DNA of 11,646 bases, taken from the NCBI GenBank assembly GCA_003535335.1, contig DOHJ01000022.1, positions 5,895 to 17,540 of the forward strand, in the 5' to 3' direction. The notes under the pieces are model-generated. The model saw only the letters and a list, made by a program, of their open reading frames with translations. It ran no database searches and had not been told where the DNA came from. The position numbers and the translations under genes were made by a program. Shown piece by piece: positions 5,175-11,646 of the stretch. This DNA comes from Paracoccaceae bacterium. GTDB taxonomy: Bacteria > Pseudomonadota > Alphaproteobacteria > Rhodobacterales > Rhodobacteraceae. Within the stretch, counting starts at the first letter, position 1; every line of letters begins with the position of its first letter.

Positions 5175-7349
5175 TTATTCCTTTGTGTGGGTTAATTCCG
5201 GCACATCGGCCGCACCTGCCTTGCCGCGTCCCGAAAGCGACGGGTTTTCCATGAAAAAACGGTGGCAATTAAACGGTTGCGCATCATCAGCGATTTTCGG
5301 GCGCTCAAAGGTTCCATCACCGGATAAAATCCAGCTTTGGGCCTCATCCGCCAGATTTGCCGCCATGATCTGGCCCATGATTTGTGCCTTGACGGTGGCA
5401 TTGGTGGCCTGCACCAGCGTTTCAACCCGACGGTTCAGATTGCGCCCCATCCAGTCGGCCGAGGAAAAATAAACCTTGGCTTTTTTGGCCGGCAAACCAT
5501 AGCCATTGCCAAAACAAACAATACGCGAGTGCTCCAAAAACCGCCCGACGATGGATTTAACCCGGATATTTTCGGACAATCCCTTGATACCGGGACGCAA
5601 ACAACAAATGCCGCGAATAACCAGGCTGATTTTCACGCCGGCATCAGAAGCGCCATAAAGTGCGTCAATCACATCGGGTTCCACCAGCGAATTCATCTTG
5701 GCCCAGATTTCGGCGGGCTCGCCATTTCTGGCAAACTCTGCCTCGCGGTTGATGTTGGCAAGCAGGGTAGATTTCAGGTTAAGCGGCGCAATCGCCAGAT
5801 TTTCCAGCGCTTCGGGTTGGGCATAGCCAGACAGGTAATTGAAAACCTTGGTCGCATCGCGCCCCAAGGCAGAACGGCAACTAAATAGCGAAAGATCGGT
5901 GTAAATCCGTGCTGTAATCGGGTGATAATTACCGGTGCCAAAATGGGTGTACGTTACCAGTTTATCGCCCTCGCGTCGCACAACGATGCTGATTTTTGCG
6001 TGGGTTTTATAGTTAATAAAACCGTAAACCACATGGGCACCGGCCCGTTCCAGCCGCCGCGATTGGCGGATGTTGGCGGCTTCGTCAAAGCGTGCCTTCA
6101 GCTCGACCAGCGCGGTGACGGATTTGCCCATTTCCGCGGCTTCGCACAGGGCCGAAACAATCGGGGAATCGCGTGATGTGCGGTAAAATGTCTGTTTAAT
6201 GGCCACCACATCGGGGTCGCGCGCCGCTTGCTCGATGAAACGCACCACGGTGTCAAAGGTCTCATAAGGGTGATGCAGCAGCAAATCTTTTTGCCGGATC
6301 GCGGCAAACATGTCGCCCTCAAAATCGCGCACCCGTTCGGGTAAACGGGGGGTGAAGCTGGGCCAGAGCAAATCAGGCCGGCTGTCCAGCACCAGTTCGG
6401 ACAAATCCGTCAGCCCAAGCATGCCGTCAATTTCGACCACTTCGGCATCCTCGACTTTCAATTCACGGGTGATCAAACGGCGCAAATCCGACGGGGCGTT
6501 CGTTGACAATTTAAGCCGCACCACATCACCGCGACGCCGGCGTTTTAGCGCAACTTCAAATTCGCGCACCAGATCTTCGGCCTCGTCTTCGACCTCAAGA
6601 TCGCTGTTGCGCAAAACCCGAAACGCACAGCTGCCTTTTGCTTTATATCCGGGAAACAAGGCCTCCAGATGCAGCAGCAGCAATTCTTCCATCGGCAAAA
6701 ACCGCTCGACCTTGCCATCAGATGGCAGGCGCATAAAACGGTCGATCTGCTGGGGGATCGGCAGCAATGCTTGCAGCGGGCGGCCATCATGCAGGCTCTC
6801 TAGTTTTAGGGCCAGCGAAAAACCTTCGTTGGGGATAAACGGAAACGGATGAGCCGGATCAATTGCAAGGGGCGACAGCACCGGAAATACCTGAGTCATA
6901 AAGAAATTACGGGAGAATTCCTGTTCCGCCTCTGTCAGATTATCCGCTGCCAGCAGGGTGATATTTTCTGCATCCAGCATTTTATGCAGATCAATCCAGA
7001 CCCGTTGCTGGGCCTGCAACAATTCATGGGCATCCTTGCTAATCAGAACCATCTGCTGGGCCGGGTTTAGCCCATCGTTTGACAGCGTGGTGTTGCCTGC
7101 ATTGGCCAGCGCCTGCAGGCCAGCCACCCGAACGGTGAAAAATTCATCCAGATTGGTGGCGGAAATTGATAAAAAACGCAGCCGCTCCAGCAGTGGCACG
7201 CGCGGATTTTCCGCCTCTTCCAATACGCGCCAGTTAAAGGCCAGCCACGAAAGCTCGCGGTTAAAATAGCGCTTTGGCCCGTCCCAGTCATTTTTTGGCA
7301 AGGTTATCGGGGTTTTGATAGCAGCTTTGAGGAAATCGGCATGGGTCAT
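5175..7349 (-). CDS. ppk: Polyphosphate kinase 1
   Basis: A 724-residue PPK1, somewhat longer than the E. coli enzyme (688). It polymerises ATP gamma-phosphate into inorganic polyphosphate, reversibly. Domains in order: N-terminal four-helix region (RYFNRELSWLAFNWRVLEEA, 28-47), the head domain, then two PLD-like catalytic domains. His450 in NYKTHAKI corresponds to the autophosphorylated histidine (His435 in E. coli), followed by THFGTGNYH (468-476). His607 in FLEHSR corresponds to the second histidine (His592). SSADWMGRNLNRRVE (629-643) is the usual C-terminal signature. The tail of about 20 residues after HRFFMENPS is poorly conserved. No good ribosome site precedes ATG 7349, 36 bases after hda. 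Confidence 0.96.
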   Translation of the reverse strand: MTHADFLKAAIKTPITLPKNDWDGPKRYFNRELSWLAFNWRVLEEAENPRVPLLERLRFLSISATNLDEFFTVRVAGLQALANAGNTTLSNDGLNPAQQMVLISKDAHELLQAQQRVWIDLHKMLDAENITLLAADNLTEAEQEFSRNFFMTQVFPVLSPLAIDPAHPFPFIPNEGFSLALKLESLHDGRPLQALLPIPQQIDRFMRLPSDGKVERFLPMEELLLLHLEALFPGYKAKGSCAFRVLRNSDLEVEDEAEDLVREFEVALKRRRRGDVVRLKLSTNAPSDLRRLITRELKVEDAEVVEIDGMLGLTDLSELVLDSRPDLLWPSFTPRLPERVRDFEGDMFAAIRQKDLLLHHPYETFDTVVRFIEQAARDPDVVAIKQTFYRTSRDSPIVSALCEAAEMGKSVTALVELKARFDEAANIRQSRRLERAGAHVVYGFINYKTHAKISIVVRREGDKLVTYTHFGTGNYHPITARIYTDLSLFSCRSALGRDATKVFNYLSGYAQPEALENLAIAPLNLKSTLLANINREAEFARNGEPAEIWAKMNSLVEPDVIDALYGASDAGVKISLVIRGICCLRPGIKGLSENIRVKSIVGRFLEHSRIVCFGNGYGLPAKKAKVYFSSADWMGRNLNRRVETLVQATNATVKAQIMGQIMAANLADEAQSWILSGDGTFERPKIADDAQPFNCHRFFMENPSLSGRGKAGAADVPELTHTKE
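5178..5183 (-). promoter_or_regulatory. Ribosome binding site of ppx, inside the last codons of ppk
   Basis: On the minus strand AAGGAA lies six bases before the ppx ATG and is formed by the final Lys-Glu codons of ppk. This fixes the ppx start at 5171 and suggests the two genes are translationally coupled. Confidence 0.7.
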
Positions 7350-7385
7350 CGGGGCACCAGAATTGTTGCGGTTGATTTGCGTGGA

Positions 7386-8069
7386 TTATGCGGTGTTTTC
7401 AAAGGTATTGTCCAGCACTTGGGCGGCGAGTTTTTGATTGATCGCACAGCCTTGGCTAAGCGCGGCATTGTCCAGATTTGAAACCAGATCCGCGGCAAAT
7501 TCCAGGGAGCGATCCATTCGTTTAACCAGATATGAAACCAGTTTGGGCTGCACGTCAATTTGGCGATCATTAAAAAGTTTCAGCAAAACCGCCGCCAGCA
7601 GCGCGTCATCGGGCGCGGGCAGGGTGGTGATGGTGGTGGCGCTCATCCGGCTTTGCAAATCAGGCAGGCTTAGACCCCAGCGGGCCGGGGGCAAATCAGC
7701 GGTGAGCAACAGCGGAATGCCAGATGTCTGCATCAGGTTGTGCAGGTGAAATAGCGACTTTTGCGCCGCCATATCTGTGGCTATTTCAGCAACATTTTCG
7801 ATCACGGTGGGGGTTTGGCTTAAATTCGGGATGTCGGCGCTGGCCAAGTGTTTGGCTTGGCTGATATTTGCCTCGATATCATTGGCCCAAACATGGGCAA
7901 GGTGGCTTTTGCCCGCGGATTTTGGTCCAACCAGAACCAGTTTCAGATTTGGCCAGTTTGGCCAGTCTTCCAGCATTTTAACGGCCAGCTTATTACAGCC
8001 CGAGATGAAAAAATCACCTCGACCACGGGCTGTTTTGGTGGGCAAATCAAAGGTCAGTTGTTGTGCCAT
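7386..8069 (-). CDS. hda: Hda-type DnaA regulatory inactivator (AAA+ DnaA paralogue)
   Basis: A 227-residue protein resembling the AAA+ core of DnaA without its DNA-binding domain, as in Hda/HdaA. With the DNA-loaded sliding clamp it stimulates hydrolysis of DnaA-bound ATP and so limits re-initiation. QLTFDLP at residues 4-10 matches the N-terminal clamp-binding motif of Hda. Walker A is GPKSAGKS (48-55). The Walker B strand reads TVIENV (88-93), with Glu where Asp is usual. Sensor I is near LLTADLPP (121-128), the arginine finger is probably Arg141 in DLQSRM, and sensor II is Arg187 in MDRSLEFA. It starts three bases after the membrane-protein gene and precedes ppk by 36 bases, so the genes are likely one operon. 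Confidence 0.88.
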   Translation of the reverse strand: MAQQLTFDLPTKTARGRGDFFISGCNKLAVKMLEDWPNWPNLKLVLVGPKSAGKSHLAHVWANDIEANISQAKHLASADIPNLSQTPTVIENVAEIATDMAAQKSLFHLHNLMQTSGIPLLLTADLPPARWGLSLPDLQSRMSATTITTLPAPDDALLAAVLLKLFNDRQIDVQPKLVSYLVKRMDRSLEFAADLVSNLDNAALSQGCAINQKLAAQVLDNTFENTA

Positions 8070-8072
8070 ACC

Positions 8073-9173
8073 CTATTTTTCTTCCCGGGTATTTTCTCGC
8101 ACAGTTTTTTCCGCGACTTTTCCAACCACGCCTTTATAAAGCCGCCCTTCATGGTACTGGCTGGTTGCAAATCGGATCAACACACCGATAATTGCGGCCA
8201 CAGGCACAGCAACCAGCATGCCGACAAAGCCGAATAATGAGCCAAAAACAGACAGTGCAAGCATCAGCCAAACCGGATGCAGACCAACAGAATTACCCAC
8301 CAGTTTCGGGGTTATCACGTTGCCTTCAAGCGCTTGACCAATGGCAAAAACCCCAACAACCATGCCCAGAGACATCCAGTCACCCCAAAATTGAAACAGG
8401 CCCAAGCCAATGGCAAGTGCGCCGCCAATCAAGGCCCCAATATAAGGGATAAAAGTAATTATGCCGGCAAATGCCCCGACAAGCAGGCCGAAATTCAGGC
8501 CAACCAACATCAGACCAGCTGCGTAAAACACCCCCATTATTAGGCAAACAGTGCCTTGGCCCCGAATGAATGACGATAGGGTTTTATCAATATCACGGGC
8601 AATTTGACGGATGATTTTTGCGTGATCCAATGGTAAAAGCGCGTCAATGCGGGCGACCATTTTATCCCAGTCAAGCAGTATATAAAACGCCACCACAGGC
8701 ACGATCACCATTAAAATAATGATATTTATCAGGCTCATAGCAGAGGATAGCAGTCCGTTAACCAATTGCCCGCCTTTAGATTGGATGGTTTTGGCTAGCC
8801 CTTCCAGTGATTGACGCAAGGTAGAATCGGCGTCCATCAGCGATGGAAACCGTTCTGTCAGAACTGTCTTTAGTTTATTAAACATATCAGGTGTGGAATT
8901 CACCAGTGCAATGATCTGTTCCACCAGTGTGGGTACAATCAACAGAGTTATGATTGTAAATAACATCAGTGCAATAATAGTAATAATCACCGTTGCCAGC
9001 ACCCGGGAAAGACCCATGCTTTGCAACCGGTCGGCCACAGGGTCCAGAAAATAGGCAATCGCGCTGCCCAAAATAAACGGCATGATAGTATCGCCCAGAT
9101 ACCACAGCGCCAGCAATAGAATGGCGGTTGCAATGCTCCAGTATTTTGCCTGTCTTTCTGCCGGTAATCCCAT
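8073..9173 (-). CDS. AI-2E/PerM-family membrane transporter
   Basis: A 366-residue polytopic inner-membrane protein of the AI-2E exporter family (UPF0118/PerM). Hydrophobic spans are visible near residues 13-45, 57-82, 145-167, 208-260, 268-283 and 300-334, with a long soluble stretch between the third span (about 82) and 145. Family hallmarks are present: FYILLDWD (163-170), FIPYIGALIGG (241-251), and LEGNVITPKLVGNSVGLHPVW (282-302, two segments). Named members export quorum-sensing AI-2 or act as Na+/H+ antiporters, but most, including those next to hda, have no proven substrate. AGGGA on the minus strand (9180-9184) is six bases before ATG 9173. It is the first gene of the minus-strand block. 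Confidence 0.88.
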   Translation of the reverse strand: MGLPAERQAKYWSIATAILLLALWYLGDTIMPFILGSAIAYFLDPVADRLQSMGLSRVLATVIITIIALMLFTIITLLIVPTLVEQIIALVNSTPDMFNKLKTVLTERFPSLMDADSTLRQSLEGLAKTIQSKGGQLVNGLLSSAMSLINIIILMVIVPVVAFYILLDWDKMVARIDALLPLDHAKIIRQIARDIDKTLSSFIRGQGTVCLIMGVFYAAGLMLVGLNFGLLVGAFAGIITFIPYIGALIGGALAIGLGLFQFWGDWMSLGMVVGVFAIGQALEGNVITPKLVGNSVGLHPVWLMLALSVFGSLFGFVGMLVAVPVAAIIGVLIRFATSQYHEGRLYKGVVGKVAEKTVRENTREEK

Positions 9174-9323
9174 GGTTCGTCCCTATGTTGGCGTCGATGC
9201 TTTATACATCTTACATGATGGCAGGTTTTTCAAGTGCAGCCCGTCTGCTAACAGTGCTTTACTGGCACGCATTGCTGGCCTAAACCCTATCTTAACTTAA
9301 ACCTATTGCCGAAAGTTAATAAA
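9174..9323. other. Divergent intergenic region between the membrane-protein gene and proS
   Basis: This 150-base spacer must carry the promoters of both outward-reading transcripts. On the minus strand, TTGAAA (9228-9233) and TATAAA (9201-9206) resemble sigma-70 boxes but are 21 bases apart, which is too far. On the plus strand the AT-rich stretch 9281-9300 contains TATCTT and TTAACT but no matching -35 box. No riboswitch or attenuator-like fold was recognised by eye. Confidence 0.4.
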
Positions 9324-10661
9324 ATGCGCCTGTCCCGATATTTTCTACCCGTCTTAAAAGAAAACCCGGCCGAGGCCAAAATTGTCTCGCACAGTTATAT
9401 GCTGCGGGCCGGAATGATCAAGCAGGCCAGCGCCGGGATTTATTCGTGGTTGCCGCTGGGTTTGAAAGTTTTGCGCAATATTGAGCGTATCGTTAATGAG
9501 GAACAGATCCGCGCGGGCCACATTCCGGTGCTGATGCCAACAGTGCAATCGGCTGATTTATGGCGTGAAAGCGGGCGTTTTGACGTGTTCGGCGCTGAAA
9601 TGCTGCGCATGTCCGACCGGCACGGGCGCGATATGTTGTATGGTCCGACCAATGAGGAACAAATCACCGATATTATCCGCAGCCACGTAAACAGCTACAA
9701 AGATTTGCCCCTGACGCTTTTCCAAATCCAGTGGAAATTCCGCGACGAGGTCAGGCCGCGTTTTGGTGTGATGCGCGGGCGCGAATTTTTGATGAAAGAC
9801 GGCTATAATTTCGACATTGATTATGACGCCGCCATCCACGCTTATAATCGCCACATGGTCAGCTATCTGCGCACCTATGAACGTATGGGGCTAAAGGCGA
9901 TTCCGATGCGGGCTGATTCCGGTCCGATTGGTGGCGAGGATACTCATGAATTTCTGGTGCTGGCCGATACCGGCGAGAGCGAAGTTTTTTATGATAGCGC
10001 CATTTTGGAGATGAATTTAGGGGATCGCGAGGTCAATTATGACAGCGTCGATGAATGCGCCGCAATTGCCAAGGAATGGACCACGCCATATGCGCGCACG
10101 GATGAAACCCACGATGATGCCTTGTTCAACGAGGTTCCGGCCGAGCGGCGCAAGACCTCGCGCGGGATTGAAGTGGGGCAGATTTTTTACTTTGGCACTA
10201 AATATTCCGAAAGCATGGGGGCCAATGTTGTCACCGATACCGGCGAGCGGGTGCCGGTGCATATGGGCAGCCACGGAATTGGCGTTTCGCGTCTTTTGGG
10301 GGCGATTATCGAGGCCAGCCATGATGACAAGGGTATAATCTGGCCCGAAGGGGTGACGCCGTTTCATTGCGGCATCATCAATCTGAAACAGGGCGATGAT
10401 GCGGCAGATGCGGCGTGCGAAGCCATCTATCAGGCCCTGACGGATGCGGGGCTGGAGCCGCTTTATGATGACCGCAAAGAACGCGCCGGCGGTAAATTCG
10501 CCAGTATGGACCTGATCGGCTTGCCATGGCGCATTACGGTTGGCCCGCGTGGGTTGAAAAACGGTGTGGTTGAGCTGACCAGTCGAAAAACCGGTGAAAA
10601 TCTGGAAATGACGCTTGAGGAAGCGGTGGCGAAAGTTATCAAGATTTACGCGGCCCTTTAA
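9324..10661 (+). CDS. proS: Prolyl-tRNA synthetase, short form without editing insertion
   Basis: A class II aminoacyl-tRNA synthetase that charges tRNA-Pro. The 445 residues start at ATG 9324 ([13 protein letters not shown], the usual start for alphaproteobacterial enzymes); an in-frame TTG at 9306 would add six unconserved residues. Motif 2 lies at about 133-160 ([20 protein letters not shown]), motif 3 at 315-330 ([13 protein letters not shown]), and the anticodon-binding domain at about 345-445 ([18 protein letters not shown]). The INS cis-editing domain found between motifs 2 and 3 in E. coli (572 residues in total) is absent: residues 225-275 bridge the gap directly. This is the 'type 2' form. 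Mischarged Ala-tRNA-Pro must be cleared by a free-standing editing protein elsewhere. The ribosome site is weak (GAAAG, 9311-9315). Confidence 0.96.
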   Translation: MRLSRYFLPVLKENPAEAKIVSHSYMLRAGMIKQASAGIYSWLPLGLKVLRNIERIVNEEQIRAGHIPVLMPTVQSADLWRESGRFDVFGAEMLRMSDRHGRDMLYGPTNEEQITDIIRSHVNSYKDLPLTLFQIQWKFRDEVRPRFGVMRGREFLMKDGYNFDIDYDAAIHAYNRHMVSYLRTYERMGLKAIPMRADSGPIGGEDTHEFLVLADTGESEVFYDSAILEMNLGDREVNYDSVDECAAIAKEWTTPYARTDETHDDALFNEVPAERRKTSRGIEVGQIFYFGTKYSESMGANVVTDTGERVPVHMGSHGIGVSRLLGAIIEASHDDKGIIWPEGVTPFHCGIINLKQGDDAADAACEAIYQALTDAGLEPLYDDRKERAGGKFASMDLIGLPWRITVGPRGLKNGVVELTSRKTGENLEMTLEEAVAKVIKIYAAL

Positions 10662-10666
10662 GGCAG

Positions 10667-10689
10667 AATGCCTGCGGCGCAGGTATTTT
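10667..10689 (+). terminator. Terminator-like hairpin after proS
   Basis: CCTGC (10671-10675) pairs with GCAGG (10679-10683) around GGC. The stem can be extended outward by a G-T wobble and three A/T pairs (10667-10670 with 10684-10687), and is followed by more T. It begins six bases after the proS stop. It is a better stem than the one after the mutase gene and shares its 3' arm and downstream sequence. Confidence 0.6.
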
Positions 10690-10702
10690 GAGCAAGAAGA
10701 AG
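10679..10702 (+). repeat. Intergenic repeat, copy 2
   Basis: This is the second copy of the 24-base element at 204-227, in the same orientation and at the same position relative to a preceding stop codon. One base differs (10690). It also overlaps the 3' arm of a hairpin and continues through TATTTTGAGCAAGAAGAAG. Here it lies about 100 bases from the next start, so it does not act as that gene's ribosome site. Confidence 0.7.
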
Positions 10703-10804
10703 GGGCGAAAAGCCGCGCCTGATTTGTGGGCGGGGTCTTGGGGCTTGACCAATTAAACCAAAGGCGACACACAGAGCTGAAATATCTGAAAGAAAGTGCT
10801 TGAT

Positions 10805-11646
10805 ATGGCCACCAAAACTGCCCCTTTTGCCCGATTTGAATGGTTGATTGCGTGGCGCTACCTGCGGGCCAAACGGGCCGAGGGCGGGGTCAGCGTAATG
10901 ACCTGGATTTCACTGGTGGGGATCACACTGGCGGTTGCGGCGCTGATTATTACGCTGGCGGTTCGGGCTGGCTTCAGGGCCGAATTTGTTGACACCATTT
11001 TAGGCGCAAATGCCCATGTCACGGTTTATAATACCTTGACTGTGAATGCGGCAGGCCAAACCACGCGGGTGATGGAGGGGTTTGAAACGACGGCTGAGGC
11101 AATTCGTGCCGTTCCGGGTGTGGTCAGGGTTGCTCCGTTGATAAAAGGTCAGGTTATGGCCAACAATCGCAGCAATAACACTGGCGCACAAGTTTTTGGT
11201 ATTACACTGGAAAATCTAAAAACCATCCCGCGGATTGCCTCCGGGGAAAATATGCTGGGTGATATTGAGCGGTTCAAAGATGGGGTGGCGATTGGCAAGG
11301 GTATCGCCAATTCTCTGGGGCTTGGAATTGGGGACAAGATCAAGCTGATTTCGCCCAATGGCAGCAAAACGGCCTTTGGTATCAGCCCACGGGTCAAATC
11401 CTATAAGGTGGTTTATATTTTCTCGGTCGGGCGCTATGATATTGACAATATTCGCATTTATATGCCGTTTTCCGAGGCGCAAAGTTTTTTCAACCGTGAA
11501 GGTGTTGCGGATGAGCTGGAAGTGATGGTCCAGGAACCTGAAAAGGTTGACGATATGGCGCTGGAATTGCTGCGGGCAGGCGGTGACCGGGCGGTTTTGT
11601 GGACATGGCGGGATGCCTCGGGTTCTTTTTTGCGCGCGCTGACGGT
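10805..11646 (+). CDS. lolC: LolC/LolE-family lipoprotein-releasing permease (3' truncated by window)
   Basis: 280 residues of an inner-membrane permease that, with the LolD ATPase, extracts lipoproteins from the inner membrane and passes them to LolA. The N-terminus FEWLIAWRYLRAKRAEGG and the following segment to Arg54 (first membrane helix about 33-55) match the FtsX/LolC family, followed by AGFRAEFVDTILGANAHVTV. Residues 60-280 are the MacB-like periplasmic domain, with GVAIGKGIANSLGL and YDIDNIRIYMPFSEAQ. The three C-terminal helices lie beyond the window. LolC and LolE cannot be separated with certainty; alphaproteobacteria often have one such permease beside lolD. The ribosome site is poor (AGAAAG region, 10790-10796). 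The 143 bases before it hold the hairpin and repeat only; no convincing promoter was found. Confidence 0.9.
   Translation, partial: MATKTAPFARFEWLIAWRYLRAKRAEGGVSVMTWISLVGITLAVAALIITLAVRAGFRAEFVDTILGANAHVTVYNTLTVNAAGQTTRVMEGFETTAEAIRAVPGVVRVAPLIKGQVMANNRSNNTGAQVFGITLENLKTIPRIASGENMLGDIERFKDGVAIGKGIANSLGLGIGDKIKLISPNGSKTAFGISPRVKSYKVVYIFSVGRYDIDNIRIYMPFSEAQSFFNREGVADELEVMVQEPEKVDDMALELLRAGGDRAVLWTWRDASGSFLRALT

Noticed and set aside
6310..6852. Open frame of 180 codons on the plus strand
   Set aside because: It is antisense to the head domain of ppk; its low-complexity Ser/Arg-rich translation reflects reverse-complemented codons. The frame at 5337-5888 was dismissed for the same reason.
9306..9323. 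TTG start adding six residues to proS
   Set aside because: The added residues are not typical of the family, whereas the protein from ATG 9324 begins at the usual MRLSRYF.
10017..10772. Open frame of 251 codons on the minus strand
   Set aside because: It is antisense to the C-terminal half of proS, including motif 3 and the anticodon-binding domain, and continues through the hairpin. Its composition is typical of a shadow frame.
10745..10773. Promoter for the LolC-type gene built on TTGACC (10745-10750)
   Set aside because: No sequence resembling a -10 box is found at 16-18 bases; the position holds CACACA.

Overview
The window looks like ordinary core chromosome from an alphaproteobacterium, most likely a member of the Rhodobacterales with moderate GC. 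Three things point there: a short proline-tRNA ligase without the editing insertion (the alphaproteobacterial form), the gene pairing proS followed by a LolC-type permease, and a linked block of an AI-2E/PerM-family membrane protein, Hda, polyphosphate kinase and Ppx. The lineage call is inference from remembered gene content, not a search. I see no tRNA, rRNA, CRISPR array, insertion sequence, prophage or obvious anti-phage system.

Layout. Bases 1-179 hold the 3' end of a methylmalonyl-CoA mutase gene, followed by a terminator-like hairpin. On the plus strand come two tandem, diverged copies of a VOC (glyoxalase-like) protein (237-1472). Then comes a possible leaderless transcription unit with a TerB/J-domain protein overlapping by one base an endonuclease/exonuclease/phosphatase-family protein (1518-3223), and a small exported protein (3243-3608). 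This strand converges with a four-gene minus-strand block that runs from 9173 down to 3636: AI-2E-family membrane protein, hda, ppk, ppx, with gaps of 3, 36 and 3 bases. Divergently from it, the plus strand carries proS (9324-10661) and the 5' part of a lipoprotein-export permease gene (10805 to the window end).

How the genes fit together. ppk and ppx encode synthesis and breakdown of polyphosphate, and hda, which limits DnaA-ATP, shares their apparent transcript. This could tie replication control to phosphate/energy storage, but only by co-transcription. The VOC pair sits behind the mutase but belongs to a glyoxalase-like family of unknown substrate.

The least explained signal is non-coding. 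A 24-base element, present twice in the same orientation (204-227 and 10679-10702) with one mismatch, overlaps the 3' arm of a terminator-like hairpin at the end of a gene, and its conserved part extends well past the T-tract. I found no evidence of a complete novel multi-gene system; the rest is solid housekeeping annotation.
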